From assembly GCA_026874595.1 (NCBI GenBank), contig CM049312.1, positions 29,687,456-29,751,455 on the forward strand: a stretch of 64,000 nucleotides of DNA, in the 5' to 3' direction. The stretch's first letter is position 1. Each line of letters opens with the position of its first letter. Origin of the DNA: Sipunculus nudus. Lineage: Eukaryota; Annelida; Sipuncula; Golfingiida; Sipunculidae. The notes under the pieces are model-generated. The model saw only the letters and a program-made list of their open reading frames with translations. It did no database searches and had not been told where the DNA came from. Of this stretch, positions 36,408-48,377 are shown piece by piece. The translations under genes and the position numbers were made by a program.

Positions 36408-36884
36408 CCTCTGAGAGGAGAAGACCACCAGCAGAGAAGTCTCCCTTCTGTCAATAGTTCATTACTGACTACTAATACCCGTGATGACATTGAGGCACTT
36501 GGTACACAGATAGAGTTTACTCTGGCACCAATGGTCAATCCAGATGATCCAGCGACTCATGTAGATGCATTTCAACTCAATCAGCAGAGAATTGCCTTTG
36601 ATGTTGGTCTGTATTTAAGACCCTGTGATTGGTAGATTTGTTGCATCGAGCCCTCTTCATGGCCAGTTATTAGGGCCCATGAACTTCCGTGTCTGTCTGC
36701 AGCCATGAACGGGTCAAGACATGGGTTATCGGTACATTTTGTATTGACATATCTTTCTAGTCGAAACCCCTCTGCCAGTCAAAGTCCCTCTCCTCTACTT
36801 CAGTACTTGCACCAGATTCTGAGCAACTTACCTGCACTGGAAGAGCATATTCCTCTTCTAATGTTGGGGTTTATACATATATAG
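36408..36884 (+). pseudogene. Coding-like stretch of 158 codons broken by one in-frame TAG
   Basis: A single plus-strand frame is open from 36408 to the stop at 36882-36884 except for a TAG at 36633-36635. The first part includes DDIEALGTQIEFTLAPM and NPDDPATHVDAFQLNQQRI; the second includes NGSRHGLSVHFVLTYLSSR and LHQILSNLPALEEHIPLLML. Composition is balanced and helix-rich with good codon structure, unlike the AT-driven frames around it. An acceptor-like TTTGACCTCTAG ends at 36404, but a TGA follows it in this frame, so another small frameshift would be needed to use it. This looks like a decayed gene copy, or real exon(s) with sequencing errors. The family was not recognised. It could belong with the candidate exon at 32979-33100 on the same strand. 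Confidence 0.4.
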
Positions 36885-38389
36885 TTCCTATCTTATTACA
36901 TTATTACTTAGTTTAATCAAGACAAATCGGTCTTAAAAGTACCTTTTCTCTCCAACAGGTGTCAGTGCCAGAGGCAGTTACTTTATAGGAGGCAGATGTA
37001 CAATAACACAAAACAATCCTTAACCCTTAATTTAATAATTAACTTCACGCCTGGAAAGAATGGTCCTAGGCTATGCATAGATAGAACCACACGCACGGTC
37101 AAGGTCAACTTCAAAGTGGAGTCAACTAACCTCCACAATATTTTACTGAAGTTTTTTTTAAACCAATAATTAATAATTAAATTCACACCCGGAAAGAACA
37201 TTTTTTTTTAACTTTTTTCAAAATATTTTGCAAAGATTATGCAAAAAACAAACACATGCAGCCAAACAGAGGTGAAAATTTAACCTATATGTTCATCATC
37301 ACTGACAGACTTGGGTAATGATTAAATCTTAATAGAAATGAAGGAAAGAGTTTTATATTGTACATAAAAGATTATGGAAATGTGCAGAAATTGAGGTTGC
37401 ATATGAAATTAAGTCTATAACACCACTAGTGAAGAGAATGCCTATAAATGCTGGGAATTTTAAGGGAGACTGCATGCAGGGAGGGTTGTTTCATGTGCAC
37501 CTGCTAGAATATAAACTGCTGGAAAAAGGATGCAAGAGTATTGGTATTTTTAAACAATTATTTACCAAAGAAATGTTTAGGACCATGTATCAAATTCAGT
37601 ATTATTTTGCAAGATGAACCCTGTATATTGTTCCCATGTTTGCTGAATAATACATGATTAACATCACACCACACAAAAATGAGGAGATTGAAAAATTCTC
37701 TGTTATATTTTTTTTGGCAAATATATTGTGTCAAATATAGCCACAACAATCAATATCCTGAATTTTTAATTGGAAGAGTTATTCTGTAGTGTTTCGTTTC
37801 AGTTACCATGGTAACACCATACCTCATATTCAGTCATGACACACATGATCTTTATTAATTTTTAATCTCTGTAGTAAACGTGTTTACAACTGATCACTAT
37901 ACAGGTGAAACCTGCATGGTAAACAATTCCAAATAATTATCCTCAAGTGGTGTTTATCAAAATGACAATAATCCTATTTAGTTAAAGGGCAGGTCTATGT
38001 ATGGCCCACTAATGACAATGTTAACCTGATGGGAATAGAGTTAAACCATCTGATAAGATTAATACATGGTATTACTGAGCCTTGTGGAATTTAAGTTTTA
38101 AATGCACCAAGAATAATCACAACAAGTATAGATTTAGTGTGGGGGTCATATCATTTTTATATATCAGGATATATAATTAACAATACACAAAATTACCACA
38201 AAATATCGTGATAATCATTTATCAGTATCTGGTGCAGGAACTCCAGCACTCGTCAGATCAAATATCAGTCAGCAGTGTATCTCTGCCATGTACCCTGGAC
38301 TACCTATAAATTGGTGAATCCAAAGTTTTTTTTTTGAGGACGCAATTCTGTCATTTTATTGAACACCATCTGAAACACTCCATACTGGT

Positions 38390-38694
38390 TCTCCTTCCCT
38401 GTCTCTGCTTTTCTATTTAATATCTCTCTTTCCTTTTTTTCCCCACTCAATATCCTTCTCTCTCTACTTCTATCTCTATTCCCCTTTCACTAAGTGTCTC
38501 TTTTTCTCTCCTCCTCTTCAATAAGATAGTTCAAAATCAAGAGAATAAATATTTCATGTTCATTTCTAAAACATTATATACTCCTCCTTTCTATCTGTCT
38601 CTCTCTGTCCCTCTCCCCTTTCACGTTCATTTCTAAAACATTAACTTTTTTATATCTGTCTCTCTCTCTTTATCTAGCTCTCTCTGTTTTCCAT
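38390..38694. repeat. Pyrimidine-rich tract with three copies of a short block
   Basis: A long CT-rich run (TCTCTCTCTTTATCTAGCTC and similar) holds TTTCATGTTCATTTCTAAAAC at about 38552 and TTTCACGTTCATTTCTAAAAC at about 38620. A related block, TTTCATGTTCATTTCTAAATC, lies at about 41820, on the far side of the two Helentron-like elements. Confidence 0.75.
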
Positions 38695-41322
38695 TTTTAG
38701 CTCAGCTGACTATAAGTCATCTGAGCTATAGTCGTGGTCCATTGTCCGTCGTCCGTCCGTCTGTCCGTCCGTCCGTCCGTCCATCCGTCCGTCCGTAGAT
38801 GTGGCACGTTTTGAAACCGTAAGACCTAGGAATCCAAAATTCGGCATAATGTTAGATGTCCCCAAGATCTCCTTCCAAGCCGAAAACTGGGTGTTTGCAA
38901 CTTCGTTCCTTTGAGAAATTAAGGAAAAACCTCAATTTTTTATTAAAAACCTATTTTCACACTTCAGGACTGTCTAATATCAAAACCACTCATCTGTTTT
39001 ACCTCATATTTACCATAAATATTCCTCTATATAGTTCCTATGTACATGCCAGAAATTATGTCTGTATTATGTAATTTAAAAAAGTTATGGGCCCAAACAT
39101 AATGCATTTTGTAAAACATCAGAAAAGATATTTGATCACTTAACACAAAAAATGTTAATGCTATGGACCTTTTTTCCAGTAATATAACTTTAATTAATCA
39201 AAATTAAATTGTATACCCAAAATGAGATGAAAATCTTTTAAATTTTTTAAAATATTAATAAAAATAAAAAATTGGTACCTTAAATTTTGCCCAACTTTGA
39301 CCATGGCACTTTTTTTCCTATAAGTACTGTGGATTTAATTTTCACAGCATGTTTTTGTTAGCATTTCAACTGTAAACACCAAAAATTTGATACCAGTTGA
39401 TCAAAAACTGTAGATTTTAATCAAGTTTTCAAGCACCATGTAACATATTGTTTACATCAAGCTAGTGTTATGCAGTTTGCAAGAGCTCAGCTCCCCAGCT
39501 TCAGCTCTAAGTTCCTTAAATTCGGCATACAGTTAGATGTCTCCAAAATGCCCTACCATGCCAAGAATTTGGTCACTAGGACATTCGAGATATTAATGAA
39601 AAACTTCATTTTTCATTAAAAACCCATTGTTACACTTCAAGACTGCCTAATATCAAAACCACTGATTTGACTTTAATCATATATAATATGCATGTTTTTC
39701 TATACTTCTCTGTGCACATGCCAGAATGATGTCTGTATTGTGTAATTGTTTTAAGTTATGGGCCCAAACATAATGCACTTTGTAAAAAATCAAGAAATAT
39801 ATTTACTCCCTTAACAAGAGCATTGCTGAAGCTAGAGATTTTTTTGTCAGGGATGTAACATTATTTAATCAAGATTCAATTGAATACCCAAAATTAGTTC
39901 TGAATTTTTCAAATTTTATTTAGTATAAATATAAAATTAGTACCTTAAATTTTGCCCAACTGTGACCATGGCACGTTTGTTTCCCGTGAGCACTGTTGAT
40001 ATAATTTTCATATCATGCACACATAAGCATTTCAGCTTTTTAGTTTAGAAAGCTGAAAGAAATTGGCCAAAAATTGTAGCTTTTATTAATGTTTTTTATG
40101 AGACCCTGTCAGACTTTGGCTCTCTCCAGCCCCTCTTGAGTCACCTGTATGTTGACCTTGTTGACCTTTCATCAAATTATGCACGCTTGAGGCGAGGCAT
40201 ACATGGAATCCAGGCAGCTTATGGCAAGCCACAGTTGATCCAGGTGTCCAACCCAACTCATCTAGTAGTTTTAACCAAGAACATAACAAAAAACAATAAA
40301 TTAATAAATTTTTATTGGTTTTTAATAACAAATTAAAGAAAAATAGAAAAGGAATTTGTTAGTTTATAATAACAGGAAATTAACTTGCAGTTACTGATGA
40401 TATAAGAATCTTGTATCGATGGGTAGAATGTCATATATTCCAAATAACACCATGCAGTCACCTATGGCATTTTTCAGTTCAATTTTAATGATAAAGAAGT
40501 GAATCATATTATTCATTACTAATCATTAGGGATCATATGAAGGAAATTAGACAAAGATGCAGTTGATAATATTAATCTAGATTCCTGCTGTGTCTAGTGT
40601 GTACATTGATGTGAAATTAGTCCAAAATGAATTTTTTACAGTTATTTTTTAATATAAATAAAAGCCATAAAACCAGTTACTTATGATCATTATTTAAATG
40701 TGTGAATTTTGTATATTCTGGATTCTCAACATCATTGTTTGGTGAAAACTGAATAAATTCCAGACATGGTGCAAATTCTTTGTAATTGTATTTAAATACG
40801 AATATGATTTTGTACTCCATTATAAAATTTCTTGCATAAAGAATGGGAATTCAGGTAAAAATGAAAATATATGAATACTCGTGCAAATACTTTCAAAATG
40901 TTTTCATGAATGCATTCATGAATATATTCTTTAATAGTATTTTAATAATCATATCAGTTATATTTCATTTTAAAAAATCATATGATTCTCTTATTATTTT
41001 TAATAAAAATTATATTTGGGACAATATTTGTATTTTTTTTAATAAATAGTTAAACTCTTATATTATATATTCTGCTTATAAGTTATATGGCCAAGTCAAA
41101 ATCTGTGTGACAATAGTACTCCATTTGTTAATAAAATAAATGAAATCAATCCTCTTCCCTGTCTCCAAAGGTACTATCAAAATCATACATAAGCTAAACA
41201 ACAACAACTCATAATACAGCTTATATTTATTACCACACAAAACCAGCATGTGCCTCATTTCTAAATAATATTTTTTTATCATATATAACAGCTGAGCGTC
41301 GTGACCCATAGGTCCCTTGTTT
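38695..41322. mobile_element. Helentron/Helitron-like non-autonomous element 2 (about 2.6 kb)
   Basis: Its left end is the 29-nt hairpin at 38699-38727 followed by a CCGT-type run (38742-38795). Its right end reads CAGCTGAGCGTCGTGACCCA then TAGGTCCCTTGTTT, the inverse of the left end of element 1 (GACCCATGGGTCATGACG then CTCAGCTG). The interior has two diverged tandem units of about 681 bp (anchors ATTCGGCATAATGTTAGATG at about 38840 and ATTCGGCATACAGTTAGATG at about 39520) plus a GC-richer patch near 40090-40260. The interior shares nothing obvious with that of element 1. No coding sequence for mobilisation is present. Confidence 0.7.
38840..40110. repeat. Two tandem units of about 681 bp inside element 2
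   Basis: Shared landmarks, in the same order in both units, are TTCGGCATA, TTAGATGTC, a CTTCATTTTTCATTAAAAAC type block, ACTTCAGGACTGTCTAATAT (variant ACTTCAAGACTGCCTAATAT), TTATGGGCCCAAACATAATG and TACCTTAAATTTTGCCCAAC. Identity is moderate with many small indels. Confidence 0.85.
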
Positions 41323-41394
41323 CTATTTTAACAAATATTTTTCTATTTATTTACTAAAAATAAACTGGCTTTAAACTTGATTTAATAATGACCA

Positions 41395-41771
41395 ACCACA
41401 TAAGTAAATTCATTTTGATTACCAGGGTCCAGCGTTCTAAGTTGAAGGTCACAGGAGCCACATCTTTAAAAAGATTGTGGATGCACTGTAAATCAAACTT
41501 TTCTTCCTGAACTTTCCAACATTCACACATGGCTTACTTGCCTAAAGTAAGGAAACCTGTAGAATTTGAGGTTATCTGGTCAGAGGTCAAGGTCACTTTT
41601 TAAAAGATTGTTTAAATAATCCTAATGCTGCAAGTTCAAGGATATTAAGTTCTAAGATTTTTTGGTCACAAGGTCATTGGTTAAGGTCACAGGACTGTCA
41701 TTCTGAAAAATTTTCTTTAAAAATATCCTTATAGACAAATTCAGCTGAGCGTTGAGACCCATGGGTCCCTA
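41395..41771. mobile_element. Truncated third Helentron-like element (end fragment)
   Basis: The right end CAGCTGAGCGTTGAGACCCATGG followed by GTCCCTAGTTTTCC (about 41742-41775) repeats the right end of element 2. To its left the sequence is rich in AAGGTCAC-type boxes (41441-41690) that are absent from elements 1 and 2. No left hairpin end is found, so the copy is 5'-truncated or is the outer remnant into which element 2 inserted. Confidence 0.6.
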
Positions 41772-42872
41772 GTTTTCCTTGATATGATCAAGAGCTCAAA
41801 ATCAAAGACAGAATAAACATTTCATGTTCATTTCTAAATCATTATACTCAAGCTACCTCTCTCCTTTTCTCCACTACTGTGTCCTTCCATCCTCTCTCAC
41901 ACACACAAACACACTTATTTGGTAAACCAATGATATTACCATATAGACTTGGCCCCATCACTGTCCCTCTGGTGTATTGACCACAAAAATGGCCTGATAA
42001 ATCTAACCATCAGTCACTTTAACGTCTTTATTACAGAAAGCAACCAGTCTATTGATCATCAAGCAAGTACTTCAACAACTTGTATTGGTGCTTGAAAACC
42101 TGATGATTTTCCGATGTTTGAGACCTCTTGATGTTAGCTTCCTTGAAACGTACCCTTTTGTCTGTCAGGGTTTTCCATCAAGGCGTACAATGTAATTTAC
42201 TTAATGGGTGATTCTTACCGCATTTGGAAGGAGTGACACTGACAGATGATCTGGGAGATCAACATGTGACGATGAAAAATACATCGTCAAATCCGTGTGA
42301 ATGTTATGAATCCAGGATGATGAGTGATGATGTGGTACCCTGCCCCGTGTATTGATCAACTTGTATCTAATGTGTCACAGGTCACGGTGAACGCTACACC
42401 ATTTGTTCATCGCTACACTACTTCACACTCTGACGACTTACTCCATACCTTCTGGTGCTTTGAAGATTACCGTAAAGTTAATAAATGACATTTACGTGAA
42501 AAGTAAACCATACAATATACTGTTAATGGATACTCTCTATTTGAAGACTGAGTTGTCACAAAGAATTGATAATGATTCTTTAAAGAAATATATGTCATAA
42601 AGTTGATGATACATGGTAACTTTTCCAAGGTCTTCTATCTTGAAATGCCACCCTGCTCTCCACTTAAATTCCTTGAAAAATATTCTAGTGAATCAATTTT
42701 TTCCTATTTTAGGTGATATATGATGATATAATGTACAATTTACTGGCCTGGCCATTATGAAAATCATATCATTCATCAACTTCAGAATATTCTAAAATAA
42801 CTGAACAATGCCTGATCTGGTTCAACTCAAGACTCAAGAATCCTTTGCCCAATTCCAACTGTGCAACATATG
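41772..42872. other. Non-coding stretch
   Basis: It starts with a block similar to the left flank of element 2 (about 41785-41860), then a short CA-rich run (41896-41914). From about 42010 to 42590 GC is slightly raised, but no frame is convincing. Confidence 0.4.
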
Positions 42873-43092
42873 TGTTGTAAATGTTGACATGCTTCTTGTG
42901 CACTGATTGGTTGATCAGTGGCTGAGGGGGAAGGTTGGGCTGTTTAAATCAGTCCTACACAGATTCCCCAACTGTCATGTCATGTATATAGCAAACCAGG
43001 AATAAAGGACTTAATCTATCAACAAGAACTGGATTACTCATTTATATCAGTACAGCAGGACGTCTACAAGAAGCATGTCAACATTTACAACA
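42873..43092 (+). mobile_element. LTR-like block of 220 bp with 27-bp inverted ends and a PBS-like motif
   Basis: The block begins TGTTGTAAATGTTGACATGC and ends with its exact complement; the match extends to 27 bases at each end. It has TG...CA borders, a TATATAGC motif at about 42986 and AATAAAGG at about 43001, as expected for an LTR promoter and polyadenylation signal. Two bases after its end comes TGGTTGAGAATCCGGGTA (43095-43112), placed and shaped like a primer binding site. The 5-base flanks do not match, so it is not a clean solo LTR; a 5' LTR whose body was lost fits best. A MITE with long inverted ends is the alternative. No polymerase or integrase remnant was seen nearby. Confidence 0.55.
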
Positions 43093-43112
43093 AGTGGTTG
43101 AGAATCCGGGTA

Positions 43113-45112
43113 CTCTAACAGTATTAAGCAAGTTTTATCTGTTTATTTCATGACAATGAATACTAGCACTGATTTTGCAAGGAAAAATATGAACTGGGTG
43201 TCATTTTTATTATTTATTATATATTAAATATTTTTCATGACTATTTATTTTTCCAAAAATGTTGAACATGAGGGTAACTAAGTCACCTATAGTTAGGCAT
43301 TTATATTGAACATTTTTGGACTATCTTGAACACAAAAAGCACCAGTGCAGTGTGTTAGCTTACTTTTACCAAGTCTTCTAGTTTTGATTTACACTTCTCC
43401 TGAGATTCTGGCCAATCTCTTTATTCTGGTCTGTAATACCTCATTGATCACATGACTGCAGGAAGATATGGTCCAGCATACATGTGTTTACTATAGGATT
43501 TCAGCAATTAGGGCTGCTAAAGTACAGCCACAGTTACAGTTCTCAAACTCAACTATTTACCAATGGCAACTATTCAGGCCTGCTACATAAGGCCAATACC
43601 ATCAGTGAACTTACAGGTATTACAGCTTGAAATATATATATATATATATATTTCGATAAGAAAATGGTGATGAATTTTATTTTTTTTTCTGCAAAATTGA
43701 AACATGAAAATGCACAACACCTTCAATTTCAAAGATGTCCACAGAACTATTAATGATTTAATATTAAAGGTATACACTGAATAAGATGACTCAGGTACAT
43801 CAAAGTTATCTGCATAATTAACTTTATAAAATTCATAAAACATTGGTATTTTAAGCCAAATATGATAGCACATACCACCATCCCACATAAAAACAACATG
43901 TTAATTTAACAATGCCGAAAAAAAATCAGACTGTCTTCATAAATGACCAACATGTCCATGCACTGTAAAACCAACATATATTGTGGCAATTAAGTACCAA
44001 GCAGCATGTGTATGTGTGGACTATTTGCAGTCATCAGACTTGGTTTAGTCAAATTCAGAAGTGAATGACTCATGGCACTTATCCAGCTTAGTGGTTCATA
44101 ACCCTTCAAAGAGGTTCAAATGCCTCGTACAAATCCCAAAATGCACAAATTGAATAAGAGAATCAAAGTAAAACTTGGTATCGCTGAACCAAATTTAAGA
44201 CATCGTTTACTCATTGCTGTGGAAAGAGCATGCATTCTGACACCAACAACCCCAATAGAAAATGCAATCAAATTAAAGCACCACCCCCAAAATGAAAATT
44301 CACAACTGGTTGATTTATGGTGAGATAGTTTAGCCCGTGAAGTCAACCATTTTCTTGACAAATGACAGGATGACACTTTTAGGGATGCGCTGCCACTGTA
44401 TCCAATCCTCTGCAGAAGTTCCAAGACAGTACTGCGTTCCCACTGATGTGACAGAGCAAGGGCCCCATCTTGTGATCAGCTGACCTCACTGGGTTAAAAT
44501 AAGGGTACATCACTGTCAGAATAGCAACCTGTGGATTAGATCGGTCACCGCTTACTTAATGAACCCAAACATAATGCACCCGCTCCCACGAGTTCTCATA
44601 GTCCCACTGGGAGTTCCAACTGCAGATGTCGCCCGCGCAGTTCTGCTACAAACACCTAAGGTCAAATTGAATTTCTGAAAGTGAGAACACTTAAAATTTT
44701 ATTCCAGAGTTGGTAGAGACTAGACATAACTAAACAATGCCAGCTGAGCTGATATTTCTGTATATATAGTGCAGCCTTAGAGATCTGAATCAGTCGGTAT
44801 TGCAGACTTGAAGTATGAACTACATGGGTTAAAGCCAATTAAGACTTTTAAAATCTAATTTACCTAAAAGTTATAAATTTTTATTTTTTGAATAATTTCA
44901 CTTCATTAAACAATTTGAGAACACATTGGAAACATACTGCTGGGAAAATTTAAACTGCTTTTATTTGACATGGATTCTACAAATAGTTATGCTCAGTGGC
45001 AAGGCAACCTCCATGGCTGAGATTGGGGTGTTTGGTACAGGTAGTCTCTATTGTTTGAGAAAACTGGATGACCTATCTTGGACAGGCCACTGCACTCCAC
45101 TCTCAAAGCTTT
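43113..45112. other. Non-coding stretch
   Basis: It contains an AT dinucleotide run at about 43633-43651. The segment 44116-44424 is open on both strands (67 codons plus, 102 codons minus), but neither product has a recognisable domain. A slightly CpG-richer patch lies at about 44540-44660. Confidence 0.4.
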
Positions 45113-45186
45113 GCTGGGATTCAAACTCAGATCACAGGTGGTGAGAGGTGAACATGCCATCACTGAACTAACTTGCCCAGGTGTCT
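45113..45186 (-). repeat. tRNA-like SINE head
   Basis: On the minus strand TTAGTTCAGTGATGGCATG resembles an A box and GAGTTTGAATCCCAGC a B box, with spacing of about 35 bases. There is no matching acceptor end, so a tRNA-derived SINE head or pseudogene is more likely than a working tRNA gene. Confidence 0.5.
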
Positions 45187-46875
45187 TTGGATAATTTTGC
45201 TGAAGCAGCTAGTACTAAGCCAACATCATGCAAGTCCAGTTATTCAAAAATGAGATAATAACTTTTTCTGAAATTATTAAATTTTTAAAGCTGACCTTAC
45301 AAACTCTCTGTACTGCAGACAATACATATATAATATTAATTAATGATGATTTCAAAAAGCAACCTAACAAGCAGTGGTAGTACAATGCATTCCACAGCTG
45401 CCACAGATAATTAATCTTCATGCTTGTTCCAAAATAACACCACAAATTAATATTAATTGGCTTAATTTGTTGAGAAATAAAGAATGAAATCATGATTTTA
45501 ATATCTCTTACATTAAGGAGGATGGCAATTAATTTTAAAGATTCTAATCAAAGTAGTCTAATTAATTGGGTTTTTATCCATTACTGGTTGTGTATGTAGT
45601 ATATAATTAAATTAAACTAGATGTTTTAAGTATCATGTCCTTGTTCAATCCATATCATTTAATTGTGATACCTAATTCAATGAAAATTACAAGTTTTAAA
45701 TTATTTACACATTCAGGTCTAAATTGTCTGTTGATTGTGAGCCACTAAATACAAAATAAAAGATTATGCAAATAAAAAAACAGAAGAGACCCCCTCTCTC
45801 ATTTCATTCTGTGATTGTATTCCTCATTTCACAACTTTCTGTGTGACCTTTCCTCTGACCTGAGTTGTCATGGCAACACTTTGTAATGGATCTTTAAGTC
45901 AACCCAGGCATGACCACCCAAACACAGACGCGAATACAATGACCAGTTCTCCTAGTAACAATTCTGGCATGTGATGGGGAAATATGTGGCCAAGGGGATA
46001 CTCCTAACAAAGAAGCTGCCATCCCCAAGATCATGTTCAGTGAACATATAATTTGTATATCACGATTGGCCAGCAATAAATTACTATTAAATGCCTAGAC
46101 TGGAGGTGTGAAATTGGGTCCTGGGGTTAAATGACCAGTGAGATATTACACCCTGAATCAGGCCCACGGGTGTGTAATTGCTGGAATGTGTCCCAACAGA
46201 GATCTATCATAGACTGGCACCTGCTCCCCATCCTGAGAAATACCCAGAATCCAGACACTCAAACATGTCTGATTGATCATGCACATGAGCCTGCACTGAA
46301 CCAGTCCTAATGTCATGATGAATTCCAGTAAAGCACGCATATGACATGCTTCTGTACATTGCTTCATGCATATCCCTCTTCTTTATCTTAAAGTGATTTT
46401 TTTTTGTATAGATTTAGAAGAATACTATAATTTATGTGATCCTTAACTTCATGTGATAGCTAGTGTTACTAAGTACTGCTTAAGTATACCTTCCTTTATG
46501 ACTGAATGTTTGTATTATAAATCATTAAAAGTTACAATTTTGTCATAATATTAAAATAATTTTAAAACTTTAATTTTTAATACTTAAACTATTTAATGAT
46601 TAAAAGATTTAAAGAGTTTATGACAAGATTATGACAGACTAGCAAATATAAGTGCCAAAATGTCTGAGACACTGAAGAATAATAGAGATTGGTTTAAAGA
46701 ATATGGGATCAACTGTTTGGGTAATACGTCACTGTAGTTGAGAAAGTCATATACTCAAACTCTAGGTTCTCCTTCAGAAACTATAGATGTAACAGGTAAG
46801 TGAAAATTAACAATAAGGCTAAATGATAAGGAGAAGTAAAAAGAAAACAGATTAAAAGCTAAAAAAAATTAACAA

Positions 46876-47195
46876 TTAGGCCAAAAAAGGAAAAGGTATG
46901 GTTCTCAGGCACCGCCCGCATCAATTTTAAACCCTCCCCCCATCAACAATTTTTATTTTGATTTTCATCTTTCAGTTTCAAGAAGATCAAATAATACATA
47001 TTTGATCGGATTTATTTTGTTATGTAATGCTTTTACCTGTTTAGCAAATAATTCTGTTATTTTCATGCTTTTTCCCTGATCATATGACATTTTGTTTATC
47101 TAAACACACAAATTAAGGTGAAAATAAAATATTGCCCGCCCGCACTGATTCCTGAAAAAAAGTGCCTATGAACCATACATTTTTTTTTCCTTAGG
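46876..47195 (+). mobile_element. MITE family D, copy 4
   Basis: TTAGGCCAAAAAAGGAAAAGG, then GGTATGGTTCTCAGGCACCG on the left, and GTGCCTATGAACCATACA then TTTTTTTTCCTTAGGCC on the right. Interior marks are CATGCTTTTTCCCTGATCAT and GCCCGCCCGCACTGATTCC. The sense is that of copy 1. A local 19-bp tandem duplication (AAATTATACAATTGTTCTC at 47389 and 47408) lies a little downstream and is unrelated. Confidence 0.9.
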
Positions 47196-48377
47196 CCAAA
47201 ATCAGGAGGAGTGCAATGAAAACAGAGATGAAAAGCTAAGATCTATAGATTTTTTATTGATGCAACGCCAAATTTAGCTGATAAGCTAATAAGAGAGCTC
47301 CTAAAACCTGCCGCACAATGGATCAAAGTAAGCTTTAATTCCTGTTGGTCCCTTCAACTTTGACAAACCCAGGTTTAAGTGAACGAGCAAATTATACAAT
47401 TGTTCTCAAATTATACAATTGTTCTCATGATGGAAATGGAGAAATCATTCCTTAACTAAGTATGTAGTGGTCTTTCACAAAAGAATATGGATAAACTTGT
47501 TTAACATCAAACAATCAATTTTTTTCTTATCCTGAGTTGCCCCGAGGCCAAGAAGTATGCAATTCACTACATATCTAAAGGCCCAGGAAACAACTGGTGT
47601 TACACGGATAAAGTATGGTGTGCATTTTTTTTACGCCCCAAGCATCAGGGTTGTGATGAGCTTGTATGGAACAGGCCAACCTATTCATGTGCTTCATTCA
47701 TACTTTCACAATGAGGCTGTCGAACAAATGTGATCTGGCACTGAATTGGCAAAAACATTTGTGAAAACAGATCAGTTACAAACACAGGTGGTATAACAGA
47801 GTCTGTGTAACTATCCGTCAACTTGCCCTGTACCTGCCTTATCACATGATACCAAATCTAAACCTGCATTCTAAACATGTTGGTCGTTTACATATTGACT
47901 CAATGGAGTTTCTTTTACAAGGTCTCCTGCGGGATTTACTTAATGTCAGCGTTTTTTACACTGCCTCTACTCCCTTGCCTGTGCCTGACATCTGCGGAGA
48001 GTGTTATTTATGCGCTCTAATATACATGTTGTTCCGTAAATGACACGTACTGATCAGGTTTACCACTCCCCTTACTCAGGGGTATTAATCATTCAGATAT
48101 AATACCCCTGAACACCTGCTGAATTTAAATATTTTCCACATAAATTTACTTCCTGGACCTTTGACTGGATGTTGTATACCAGTAGACCATACAGGATTTA
48201 CCTGTGCATGCATAACCTGCAATGTACTGTTGTAAGGGTCATCTTGCTCAACGAGTTAATCACATGTAATCAGCTTCATGACTGTAAATGCTGTAATTAA
48301 TATTTATGCTAAAACTTAAGAATGATAATATAAATCTGTAAAGATCAACATGTAATACATAATGCACGCATGACAAA

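Noticed and set aside
40086-40336. Open frames on both strands inside Helentron-like element 2
   Set aside because: They sit in the GC-richer patch of a non-autonomous element and have no similarity I can recognise to replication or helicase proteins.
43633-43651. AT dinucleotide palindrome as a structural element
   Set aside because: It is an ordinary short AT microsatellite of the kind expected in AT-rich DNA.
44116-44424. Opposed 67- and 102-codon frames
   Set aside because: Both strands are open over the same bases with no domain or splice evidence to choose between them.
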